From: Atherix ibis
Lineage: Eukaryota > Arthropoda > Insecta > Diptera > Athericidae
Reading direction: 5' to 3'
Assembly: GCA_958298945.1 (NCBI GenBank)
Contig: OY282606.1
Coordinates: 77,673,622-77,737,621, forward strand
DNA length: 64,000 nt
Below, one piece after another: positions 1 to 10,299 of the stretch (the stretch's first letter is position 1; every line of letters starts with the position of its first letter). The notes under the pieces are model-generated. The model did not search any database, was not told the DNA's origin, and was given only the letters and a program-made list of their open reading frames with translations. A program made the position numbers and the translations under genes.

Positions 1-860
1 AGCACAAAGTTTTAAAATTTTAGCCATGGAGTGATTAACAGAATAATTGTCTTGTTTTACGTGATATACCTGTTGTTAGACATACTATCGCGGGTCGCCT
101 ATGACCATATGGATCAAGTCAGATTTCGCCAGCCCATCTGACTTGATCCAGATGGTTACACCTGGCACGCACAAATCCGTCTTCTCTCTATTTGCTCTGG
201 GACTTCCTGCTTAGAATACCTTATACAAGGAACATTTACTCAGGTTCCTTTTTTCTCAAACCCTCATATTTGAACCACTTTTGGTTCCGTTTATGGCAAG
301 TGGTCTAGGATATCATCGCTACCATATCATCCGTGTTCCATGCATTAAGCAGTCAAAGAACCCATCTAAACTATCCGTACAATTCCAATAGTGAGCGGTC
401 TTAACCTGGAGACCGCTTCCCTCATTTCAACTTACACCTTTTTTGTACTTACTGTAATTGTTATGGAACCAGCTACATCCATAACAGGTACAGCAAGTCA
501 CCAGTTGAAAACGAGTTACCCTTACTGTTGGTAGTAAGGCTAATCTGAACCTCTACTATCATCTTCAGTGATGACACCCGGAATCCTGATATTCCTCACC
601 ACCAGTCCTTAGACTGTACCCGTGAAGTAGGTATTAAACCACAGCCATCACATTTAAGCCAAAGGCAGCTCATCTATCTGATCAGGCACAGCGTGTTTCA
701 ACACCGTGGGGCACCCGATGTCCGTAGTATCAGTTTTGTTCAAAAAATACTTGGTTGGCACTCCCCACTCAAAGAACAATAGTAAGGAATGTGCTAGGCC
801 GGCACAGGAAAGTGGATTGGCCAAGGCCCTTAGGTCAATTCTGGCATTGATAATTTTTTA
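1..860. repeat. Unclassified interspersed repeat, copy A
   Basis: This stretch is clearly related, in the same orientation, to 60400-61160. Shared blocks include the tract around 41-110, the block near 385-430 (with GTGAGCGGT), the block at 480-600, and the tract ending near 850. Neither strand gives a long reading frame, so it may be a non-coding part of a retroelement or a non-autonomous element. The left edge is probably cut by the window. Copy A holds some 60 bases around 665-725 that copy B lacks. I do not recognise the family. Confidence 0.6.
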
Positions 861-1238
861 ATAGTTCCTCCAGAAGATAACCCTTCCTAATGGGAGGAGT
901 CATTAAGATTTTCTACATACGCTCTACCTGCGCTTGTCTTAAGAGGTACCTAAAGCTATTGGGCATACCCTCCCCCCATAACCACTTTGTGGTCATAGAG
1001 ATGGACTTTTTTCATTTTTTTTTTCAATCCATCCACCCTTACGATTAAGCTAAGCATATGTGTGGATTAAAATAGGAAGATCGATGATACTTATTGGAAA
1101 GCGTTTGTAACTTTCCAACGTCTGCACCTCAGACTGTGTACCAGCTGGCTGCATCACATTGAAAATCCACAGCCAGCTCGAAGCCTATGCTAATAGTCAG
1201 TGCCCGTTCTTGTTGGTTGGCCCAAGAATGGAGAGCCC

Positions 1239-1303
1239 CTGACCACAAGTTCGCTATTAAAACAGATTACTCTGACCACAAGTTCGCTATTAAAACAGAT
1301 TGA
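1239..1303. repeat. 33-bp tandem duplication
   Basis: Two nearly identical 33-bp units follow each other, each beginning CTGACCACAAGTTCGC. No coding role is seen. It is one of several local duplications of 20-60 bp in this window. Confidence 0.8.
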
Positions 1304-1724
1304 TCTTTCTTTCGAGTTCCATTAGGAACGCCTACCAGAATGTACCAGGGTTCGGATCTCTAAAATACTGTTAGGCTTTTTGTAACATACACCATGCTTC
1401 CATTGGGGGAATCTTATAAATTACATCTGCAATATCACATCACAACAATCAAACTCCTATGTTTTTGTCGCCAGTTATAAATTTTTCGTATACTCCCAGT
1501 TACTCAAATATATTTATCTTACTCTGCTTATTCTTCCTCTTGTATTACTCTGCTAATTTTATACCATTTTTATGTTGACTAGTGTAACATGAATTCCATC
1601 TACAAAACATTCGCGATGTCACGGACTATCCACTGTCAGATATCTAATTTTGCCCCTCGTTAGACATTTATCATCATTGGGATGATAAGATGGTCTATAC
1701 TTAACATCCCGCCGCAGAAGGAGG

Positions 1725-1824
1725 CTTTTTCGTAGTAAGTTTGGCTGATTAAAAATGCGTTGTTCTGTTGAGGCATTAACAACAGAACAACGCATTTTAA
1801 TCAGCCAAACTTACTACGAAAAAG
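1725..1824. repeat. Near-perfect inverted repeat (hairpin), about 45-bp arms
   Basis: The left arm at 1725-1770 and the right arm at 1780-1824 are reverse complements except for one extra A on the left. They are separated by a 9-base loop. It lies just upstream of a transposase relic and does not look like a conventional transposon terminal repeat, because the arms are nearly adjacent. Confidence 0.9.
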
Positions 1825-1879
1825 GGCATTTTGTAAAAATGGCATTTATCGACGACATATTTTTACATCAAATCTAAGA

Positions 1880-2340
1880 TACGGAAGACGTTAATATGAT
1901 TTACGACACAGCAATGCATTCTAAGAAAGTTACTGTTCGATGCGGTTTAATAGGCTAAGGAAATCATTTGGCCGAGCTTTTTCAAAAATAATCGTGAAGA
2001 GTCCATTACAGAGAATTCTGAATGATATCGTGACATGTTAAATAGCTTTTTGTTTAATTTGAATGAGCTTTGGTTTCGATAATACACTCCTACGAGCCAT
2101 ATAAAATGTCAAAACATTGATTTGTTGAGCACTACATTCGGTGATCGAATAATTTCATGAAACGCTGATGTGAGTTGACCGCCTATATCTTGCGATTTGA
2201 CACCACTGGAAATTTTTCTTTAAATCATTTTATAGGAAAAGTATATGCCAACCATTCAAGCACAATTCCAGACCTAAAGAATAACATTCGACAAGAAATG
2301 AAGCCATTGATCTACTTTAAATGGGAAGAGTCATCAACAA
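1880..2340 (+). pseudogene. Tc1/mariner-superfamily transposase relic
   Basis: In shifting frames this reads like the transposase at 30262-30930. A block around 1905-1960 matches the HPQKVTVW-type region (here HSKKVTVR). A block around 2200-2320 matches the FLWGY..KVYA segment, here FSLNHFIGKVYANHSST followed by DLKNNIRQEM. Between them the sequence has many stops. It is a dead copy of the cut-and-paste transposase class that uses a DDE/D triad. A mariner end is inserted or joined at 2366. Confidence 0.6.
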
Positions 2341-2365
2341 TGTCGACGTACTTCAAAGAGACATA

Positions 2366-2528
2366 CCACCTTGATCAAAAAGTTCCCGGAGTGTGGCGCG
2401 CCCATCGTTCCGATTTGAGTTCTGTTTTTTTTGTTAAGTTGATACATCTGTTGTTGATATTCCCTCTAAATCTTAGCGTCATAACTTGACATTTGCAAAA
2501 GTTACGTAGCCAAGAGTACATCTATCTC
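2366..2528 (+). mobile_element. Truncated 5' end of a mariner element
   Basis: Beginning after a TA, the sequence CCACCTTGATCAAAAA and the following 140 bases match the left end of the mariner at 30934. Shared stretches include the one containing GATTTGAGTTCTGTT and the one containing GCGTCATAACTTGACATTTG. The match stops near 2528, before the transposase start codon, so only the 5' terminal repeat and leader remain. Confidence 0.75.
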
Positions 2529-2913
2529 GTTTACACGAATTGTTTTGTTTTAACACAATTCTCAATATTCTAAGAACTTTTTTCTGAATTTTTCCGAGAA
2601 TTTTTCTGATGAATTTGTTTCATTTTCACTCCTCACAAATATACATTGTAACTTCGCGATAAATTTTTCACAAATCAGTTAGATTATGTCGATTATATGA
2701 GTGGTATTCCCCGAATTATTCGTAGGGTAAAGGACGTAATGTATTTTTTACGCAATTTAGTTTTGGTTTTGAGAGTTGAAAAGAAAAGACGTTTAGTTGA
2801 TGTGGATATTTAAAAAGTTATAAGTAAAATAAAATTAGTGCTCGTATACAATAGATTTATTAACTCAATAACAGGTAAGTTTTAAATAATTTTCAAATCT
2901 TTTCATTATTAAT

Positions 2914-3740
2914 ATGAAAAATATTATTGGTAGCCTTAACACAATATCAAATAATTTACCTGTAATTAAAACAAAGAGGAAGGCGATCTTTTTAGATCAA
3001 CTTGCACCAGCACAAGGTGCAACGGCTGTTGGAAAGCATTTTGGTATTCATGAAGCTACCATAAGAACGATTAAAGAAAATGATACTGCGATCAGAAAAT
3101 CTGTATATTCTGGGACAAAAATAAGTGCTAAATCATCGTCTTATATAAGAGATGTTGTCAAAGAGAAGATGGAAAAAGCTTTGGTAATGTGGATTGAAGA
3201 TAAATCACAAAAAATAATACCCGTAGATGGTATTACTATCAAGCAAACATCATTAAAAATCTATAAACGTATTAAAGAAGTTGAGTCAGGCCGTTCATCT
3301 CAGTCAAAACAACATGAATTTTCTGCAAGTACAGGTTGGATGTTTAAATTTTCTTAAGCAACATGCTCTCCATAATATAAAAATTAGAATTTCCTCAAAA
3401 ACTTGTTGAAAAATTATTTAAGATGGAAGATACACCCCAGATCAAGTTTGGCATGTAGATGAAAGTGGCCTTTTTTGGAAAAGAATGCCTAGGAGAACTT
3501 ATGTTGCAAAATCGCAGAAAACTGTCGGTGGTTTTAAAGTAGCAAAGGACCAATGCTTCAGGAAAACGTATGTTAAAACCACTGCTAGTAAATCGCGCCT
3601 TAAGACCACGCTCGATGAATGGTGTAGATATCAATAAATTGTCAATTCACTGGACAGCAAACAAAAAGGCCTCGGTGACCAGTGCAATCTTCACAGAATG
3701 GTTTCAGAAATACTTCTAGGCGGACCAGTGTAATCTTCAC
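2914..3740 (+). pseudogene. Tigger/pogo (CENP-B-type) transposase relic
   Basis: The first 147 codons (2914-3357) contain a CENP-B/pogo-like helix-turn-helix: a KTKRKAIFLDQL segment, then AVGKHFGIHEATIRTI, then a conserved YSGTK-like segment. After a frameshift, frames around 3430-3560 give VWHVDESGLFWKRMP, the region of the first catalytic Asp in Tigger transposases. A further frame around 3560-3720 gives a WTANKKASVTSAIFTEWF-like segment. The frame is broken at least twice and the C-terminus is missing. The family cuts and pastes DNA using a DDD/DDE domain; this copy cannot be functional. Confidence 0.7.
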
Positions 3741-3790
3741 AGAATGGTTTCAGAAAATACTTCAATCTTCACAGAAATACTAGGCGGTTG
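3677..3790 (+). repeat. Local tandem duplication at the Tigger relic end
   Basis: A segment of about 45 bp, with GTGCAATCTTCACAGAATGG followed by TTTCAGAAATACTTC, is repeated once nearly whole and once in part within 115 bases. It lies inside the decayed transposase frame, so the duplication happened after or during its decay. Confidence 0.75.
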
Positions 3791-3909
3791 TATAATAAAA
3801 CAACCGCCTAATCGTTTTTAGGTTTGGAATCAATCTACTATTCTTCCATTTAGCCAATATCTTTTTTTACACGAATTTTTTGGGAAAGTATCTATCGTGT
3901 AAAAAAAAG
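3781..3909. repeat. Two short hairpins
   Basis: The first has 11-bp perfect arms at 3781-3791 and 3800-3810 (TAGGCGGTTGT). The second has arms of about 14 bp at 3861-3874 and 3895-3909 (CTTTTTTTACACGA). The second could be the right terminus of the neighbouring Tigger-like relic or a tiny foldback. I cannot decide between these. Confidence 0.5.
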
Positions 3910-3910
3910 A

Positions 3911-6900
3911 ATTAGGTGTATAAGATATAGCAAAGATACCTTAGTAACTCTAGCACATTCACTTACCAAAAATAAAAATGTTGGTTTTATTCGAAAATAT
4001 GTTTTTTTTAAAGTAAAAATTTTTATGAATAAATCATATACTCGTGTATTATATGCATAACTTGAATAATATGCCCCAATTTGGTGATACTGACATGTCT
4101 CCGTCTGCTACGCAGCGGTCTAAGTTCGCATTCAGATAGTGGCGGATGCCTTGGTTGCAGACTAAGTTGCTATGGCAGTTAAGAAATTACATTTCAGTTA
4201 AAAAATTTATCTTTTTGATAATTATTTGGATCCAAAACTGTATATATGCGTATAAGATGAAAGCTCCAGACCCATGAGTCTGAAAATCACTACAATTTAC
4301 TGAATTTTCTTTTATCGGATATGACTAACTATTATTAAATAGGCTGCATCCTATTTTGTATTAATTAAAAAGGTCAACACAAAAAAGGTCACTTTTAAGT
4401 TAATTGCATAATTCCCTTTCCTACAGTCTAGTTCTCTAGAGAGTCTTAATAATCCAAGGTCTTGAAGAACTTTGAGATTGGAAATGGTTAGGTGGTTAGT
4501 AACAAGAGTTTTTAAAGATCAGAAATTAGGTTCTAAATATCATCAGGGTCTGTGCATTACTTTTTTAGTAGTGGTCTGGCTATAAGTAGCAGTAAATCCT
4601 TCAAAATATACATGCCACTTCTTATTACAATAACCAAAATTCTAACCTTTTTTTCGTCGGAAATAAAAATAATATTTTTTAGTAGTATACATCCAAACCT
4701 ATTTACTTACAAGACCTCTAATTAGAATTCCCAAAAAATGGGTACAATGTTAAAATTACACAAAATACATTTTATAAATAAATTTTTGGGAGAAAATCGG
4801 CCATTTCTTTTGTACAAAGGGTGAACAAAAATGCATAAGGACACTAGCCGAATTATTTTTTTATTCATTAAGCTCTGAATCTTTTGTTTTATGAGCAGAA
4901 TTTAATAAAATGTCACTGACGTACGAGTATTCAAATATATTCAACTAAACTAGTGGTAGGCGTAATCACTGACTGGCAAAAGGGAAAATAGTAAATCAAT
5001 ATGAGCGTGAGTAAATCAATTCGATGGTACAGGTGTTTAGGCAACCCACATCGGATTATGGAGTCAATCCTTTTGCACTTTAGGTATTTGAATTGAAGCA
5101 TTGGCACAACGACCATAGTCCTTTATGGTGTTAAGAGATCCCCTAGTTTGGTATCGAGAGTATACGGAATGGGGGATTCAACAAAATTCACTCTTACAAT
5201 TACATATCTCTAATCCTCAATGTAAACAAAATCCTTTACGTGTAGGGGAAGTACAGAGCTAGTCGTACACAATAAAACACTTTGTCCATTACCACAAAAT
5301 CGTTAACCAACATCGACAATCGTCATTCACTCTGAAAGTAGTAATGACAAACTCGGAAAGTTTAAATTCTAAATTACAAAAGGAGATACTTCATCAATTT
5401 GTCTTGAATAAAAACTTGAAACTACGAAGGACAACAACCACCGGGGGTGTACTCAAGACTTCGGTTTTATTTTCCAGTAGCTGTCTTGGTTATCGTCCCG
5501 CCACACAAGCCATCATTCAAGAAAATGCTGATCCAACTTAAAGCGAGAAGATATATTGAAGAGTCACTCTCACTAAGCCCACTGGATTTTGTGGCGAATT
5601 GAGTCCTCCAATTTGAAGAAATTGATTACACCAAATCCTAGGAGCTATCAACCACAATTTATTATCATAAGACTAAATGGAAATACAGTTCTATTTTCGA
5701 GTTTATTTATTTTCCAACCCCCTCTTCACCTAAAAGGTTTTTCTATCACTGTTTGAAAATGTCCTTTTTCATTTTTTCAATGCTTTTAATTTTCTCATTT
5801 TATTTATTGAAAAGTTAAAGTTTTAAAACCATATTTTTAAAATAGAATTGAGTCATTGTGGGTATAGCAGATTAATTAATTATTCAATGTGGGCTTATGG
5901 ATAACAATTCAAATCCAGTATATTTTCCTTTTTATTGCACACGTGCTGTTGAATTATTATTCGTTGTTGTATTTACGATAATTTATTGTGGGTACCAAAA
6001 GCAGTTTAATTAATTATTGTCAAAATCAGAACTTTTCGATATTGTCGTAAATCATCGTTGAATACTTTTCTAGGGCGAATTGTCATATGCCTTCTTATAA
6101 AACTAATTACTGTGCATTTAAGTGAATGCTATTAAAAATCAATAATTTTGACATGTAGTTTTTTCTTAAATAAAACTAGGAAAGGATTTTCTTTTATAAT
6201 TTAAATAGTATTTATTATAAGTAATTTTACCACAATACCATTTGACATTGTTTTAAGGAGATTATAGCAGCCTAGCTACTTGACATTAGATATAGTTTAA
6301 TTATAAATGTCAAGACCTTCATTGACCCAAATTAGACCATGCAGAAAATATTTCAACTACACAAATGCAGGCTTATGGGCGATCTATTAGGTTAAAATCG
6401 ACATAAGCTTAGATCTGAACTTCCAGCGATTTGATTTTTGATTTAAAAATTTGAACTGTTTTGTTAGGGTCTAGACGTGCGTTTAAGGGTCTGGGCTATG
6501 TTGACCTATTTGTTGGCGTTGGAAACTCCCGACCTTAATATATGGATTAGTTTAAATTTTAACTGCTGGTAAAAATCCATATTTAAAGGTTAAGACCAAT
6601 GCTCGTAATGGAATCTTTCTTTTAATTTTTTTTTAATGTTATATTGTAAACTTACAACTACTAAAGGTAATAAGCAGATTTGTTTTTGAAAGTCTCATTA
6701 CAATATCGTGCAACATGAGAGAAAAACTAACAATTTTCGATGCTACTTTAACTATTGGAACTTAATTCGGCTAACCTTTGATAACCTTAATAAGTCTCGT
6801 GGCCATTACCGTCTCTTGAAACTTTTTATAACGAGAAATAGTCACTTTATATAAAAAAGGAGCTTCACAATTTTACAAAAGATTTTGGATTGAATAGATT

Positions 6901-7400
6901 GGATACGAATGGAATTAAAAGGCTTGGTGAAGACCCAGAGTTTTAGTCCATAAGTCCATAAAGGTTTCAGAATAAGTTATTTGCTGCCAGTTGTAAGCTT
7001 TGAGCGTGAGTCCAACAGTCTAGGTAGTTGTATGTATCTTCTGTTTACTTCAAGTCCTTTGTCTCGTATGAGGGGTCCGGTTTGTCAAGATGTAGTCCAA
7101 AATAACACACCTGCTTTTTTCAAGGAATTATACTGACATTAAGGTTTATGGAAGCGCATGATTCACAAGCAAAAGTAAAATTTTTGATCATTTACTTATA
7201 TTTTTTACCACTTCGACAACCAGCTTTGGAGTTTGGAAATATAAAGTATTAGAATCAGGGAGAAGATTTTCGTTGCTTTTTAATATAGCTGCGTCGTCTG
7301 CGTAAGTTTTAACAAGGGTGTAGGACATGTAGAGGTTTGGTAACTATAGATACTATACAGGATGGGGCCAAATATAATACCCTGAGGAACACTGGCGAAT
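3911..7400. other. Gene-free AT-rich stretch
   Basis: No supported gene was found on either strand. Short open frames at 4931-5116 (-) and 5344-5541 (+) lack recognisable domains and have no splice or conservation evidence. If Gad continues to the left of the window, this stretch is part of its intron 4. Confidence 0.5.
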
Positions 7401-7425
7401 ATAGGGGGTATTCTTGTAAATACCG

Positions 7426-7665
7426 TTATGAGAGGAAGAAAGGAATTGTACCGGGCAATAATCTCAAAGGAGATGGGTTTTGTTGGACAGTGGAATATTC
7501 TGCTCTAAATCCGAATTGATGCTCTGCAATTATGTTAAAGGATTCAAGTATGTAATCCAGTTGTTTTAGAATTTGTTTCTCGAAAGCTTTAGCTAGGATC
7601 GGAAGTAAGCTTATTGAGCAATATGAAGAGGGTAAGTAGACAGATTTACTAGGTTTAGGAGTCAC
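7426..7665 (-). pseudogene. Jockey-clade non-LTR reverse transcriptase fragment
   Basis: The minus-strand frame reads SYCSISLLPILAKAFEKQIL, then an IIAEHQFGFRAEYST segment. These are the reverse-transcriptase motifs around S-Y-R-P-I-S-L-L and H-Q-F-G-F-R of Jockey-type LINEs. About 80 residues of an enzyme that normally exceeds 800 remain, and the flanks do not continue the domain, so this is a dead fragment. It lies in the same orientation as Gad. Confidence 0.8.
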
Positions 7666-8548
7666 GTTTACAATGGAAAATTTCTAGAGTGAGAAAAAGT
7701 GTGTGGTACGAGATATTATTCAAAATATATGTGATAAAGATGATTTATTTTATGGAAAGTTGTTATAAAATATTGAAAGTTACGAGGTCACAGCCAGCAG
7801 ATTTAATTTATTTCTTTATTTCAGTAGGAGTAAATGATTGGGTGGCTAAGTGTTCTTCTTCTATGTTTTCATTGGGGATAAAGGTTTTGACTAAATATGT
7901 AGCATATACGTCAGCCATCCGAAGTCGGTTTTGGTCCACGTTCAATCAGTTTTTTTGTGGTGGGTGAGGTATTTGTTTGTAAGAAATGAGACATTTTGTT
8001 TTTGTGATAATGGAATAATTAGTCTCCATTATTTGGCATAGTTTAATTTTTTTTAAGGTTAAGATCGATATGGATGAAAATTAAAAATTGAATACGAAAA
8101 ACTCGGCTATCAGGTTTCAATAATAAAATTCTAGATCCACATTGACTGAGGTGTTTTAAATTGAGGTGTAATTCTAGATCGAAGATGGAAGTCTAATTTA
8201 AGATGTAGAAAAAATGAAATGTTATAAATTTAAGGAGTTTGGACCAATTACGACCTAGTTCTAAGTGTTAGAAACTCTCAACTTTTGTTTTTGAGTTTGT
8301 TTAAATTTGAAATTTTTAGACTAATTGCTACCATAGCTTGAGTTATAGGTTTTTGTATATTTATTGATAGTAAAATTTTCTTACCACCCACCGATTCCTC
8401 AATAACTTAATTTAACAAAGTACTTGTAATTTTTGAGTGACGGCTTGTAAAAATTTGTACTCTCATTTTGACAGGTTTTGTCTGGCAGATGTCATACAGC
8501 ATATTTGTAATACTTCAGTCCAAGTAGATTTTCGTCATGGAGCAGTAA

Positions 8549-9030
8549 ATGCCACCCGAACGCGTTGACATTGTTCAGCTGTATTCAAAATATCTTTTCA
8601 ATTGTGAAAACTGAAGGCGGTTGGATAAAAAATGGAATGGAATGTTAAACGGAACCGTAAACAAACAAAATTGTCGGTTCTACGGGACTAAAAACTCTCA
8701 ATATATTAAAGAGGTACCTCTTAATGACAAAAAAAGGAACTGTGGAGTGCTTTTGAAGATGAAAGTGCTCAAAAAAATATTTTTAAACAGGAGCGGTATC
8801 GGCTGATTTGACGCCGGTTGAATTTTTTCTGTAGGACTACTTAAATTCAAAGGTTTGCAGCAACAAGCCAAGGACTCTAGACGAACTTGAGGCCAACTTC
8901 CGCCAGAAAATATCCGCCATTTCGGCCGAAACACTTGGAAATATTATAGAAAATGCCGAAAAACGGGCACTTTATGTTATTTGAGCTCAGTTACTTGACA
9001 CTTGCGGGATATCATATTTAAGAAGTAATC
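8549..9030 (+). pseudogene. Internally deleted Tc1/mariner-superfamily transposase relic
   Basis: Successive frames give a PPERVDIVQLYS N-terminal block (8549-8600), a GTVNKQNCRFYGTKNSQYIK block (8648-8705), a short stretch matching the next strand, and then a C-terminal block around 8815-8970 resembling LTPVEFFLWDY..KVCSNKPRTL. These match in order the N-terminal, central and C-terminal parts of the 30262-30930 transposase family. Two internal segments are missing and all frames are broken. Confidence 0.7.
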
Positions 9031-9261
9031 ATAACAAATTTCCTTAATTTAAATTATCTGATTTTTTAATTAAACAGCAATAAATGTTTTTTTTTTAATA
9101 ATTATTTTCAAAAACAAATAAGTCATCGTAGTTAATTTATCTTTTTTCATACTTTGCATATGTTTCTAACACACAAAAAATTTCATTTGATGCTGCATTT
9201 CTACGTCGTACAAAACCACCCGGCATAAAAGCTTGAATCGCCTACTAGTGGCCAATAGGGA

Positions 9262-9463
9262 ATAGGTTATAATTACCTTTGGTATGGTCTAAAAAATATG
9301 GATTCACTCCAAAGTGAATCCATATTTTTTTAGACCATACCAAAGGTAATTATAACCTATAGTTCAGATGCAGATTTTGCATCTGAACTATCCTAGATGG
9401 TTACTTGAGCTCTTTTTTCGCATAAAAAAGAGCTCAAGTAACCATCTAGGATAGTTCAAATGC
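9262..9463. repeat. Cluster of three chained perfect hairpins
   Basis: Hairpin 1 has arms 9262-9308 and 9313-9360 (47-48 bp, one-base bulge, 4-base loop). Hairpin 2 has arms 9361-9372 and 9378-9389 (12 bp, 5-base loop). Hairpin 3 has arms 9379-9418 and 9424-9463 (40 bp, one mismatch, 5-base loop). The right arm of hairpin 2 overlaps the left arm of hairpin 3, so the tract reads as a chain of successive inverted copies. It lies in the presumed Gad intron, about 200 bases downstream of the duplicate exon 4. Confidence 0.93.
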
Positions 9464-9669
9464 AAAATTCTTTACAATCCCTACCTATGATGATAAAATT
9501 GTAGGCATTAAAAAATTATCAACTGCACCGCTTTTTAATTTAGTAAATTAAAAGTCTAGAAATATAATGAACAAAATTAAAGTGCAAGAAATGTTCCCAC
9601 AATATAGAAAAGAATAATTTTAAAATCCAATATTTAATCCACACAAAATTCTTTAACAGGTCGATTTAC

Positions 9670-9719
9670 TTTTTAATTTTGTATATCCTTGAGAGTAGAT
9701 GACCACTGATCCAAGCCGC
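9670..9719 (-). pseudogene. Duplicate (alternative or decaying) copy of Gad exon 4
   Basis: On the minus strand a consensus acceptor (TTTTTTCTATAG) is followed by 50 bases encoding A-A-W-I-S-G-H-L-L-S-R-I-Y-K-I-K plus two bases, then a GTAAAT donor. The matching part of true exon 4 reads [16 protein letters not shown]. Over 43 bases spanning the acceptor only 6 differ, and weaker similarity extends into both flanking introns. Entry phase 0 and exit phase 2 are the same as in exon 4; the copy is 18 bases (6 codons) shorter. It could be used instead of exon 4 without shifting the frame. The conserved W-G-G-G is changed to W-I-S-G, so it is either a new isoform exon or a dying duplicate. Confidence 0.7.
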
Positions 9720-10231
9720 CTATAGAAAAAATATTTTCGCAAAAAGATACAAATTGATAGCCCAAATTCAATAATAAGTTACAACGCCATCTATTGTAAT
9801 ATTTTTCAAACTAAATGTTTAATGGCCAACTCAACACATTTTTGAGATTTGCTTACACTTTTTATGTAGCACAAATTTGAATTACACTAAAAAAACTAAT
9901 TTATCAACAAACAAAAAAAACTACTCCATTTATTCTAATCATCTTCAAAAAATATTTATCCAAGTGAGTTTTGATTAAAAACAGTTGATTTGAAAGCATA
10001 TTACCATGATTTACCCTGAAGCAAATGGAACATCTGTGCTTACAAAATTTTAATTATAAAAAATCGTATGACTCTTTTTTCATTATCCTTCACAGTTAAA
10101 TGACATTTTATAACGCTTCAAAGAATAATAATTAAAACAAACAAAAAATAATACAAATATTCACAAAAGAAAAAAAAATCATTCTTAAATCGCAATATTT
10201 AAGAATAGAAAAATAATGAGTGTAAACTTAC

Positions 10232-10299
10232 CTTTCAATTCCGGTCAATCGTGGGTGACGATATTTCCGTGAGAGTAGAAGACCACCGCCCCAAGCAGC
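10232..10299 (-). CDS. Gad exon 4
   Basis: 68 bases, entered in phase 0 and leaving in phase 2. It encodes [22 protein letters not shown] plus two bases of the next codon (AG, as expected for Arg). The acceptor is TTTTTTCTGTAG and the donor GTAAGT. Only 120 bases separate it from exon 3. The A-A-W-G-G-G loop follows the pyridine-binding Asp and is nearly invariant in the family. A diverged copy of this exon lies about 580 bases further downstream on the minus strand (9670-9719). Confidence 0.95.

Noticed and set aside
5344..5541. 65-codon frame upstream of a GC-richer patch
   Set aside because: No recognisable domain, no flanking splice or promoter evidence, and short enough to occur by chance.
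1..10231. Search for later Gad exons (N-P-H-K lysine exon and beyond)
   Set aside because: No minus-strand segment with the expected W-N-P-H-K or Y-D-T-G-D peptides was found, so these exons are presumed outside the window.
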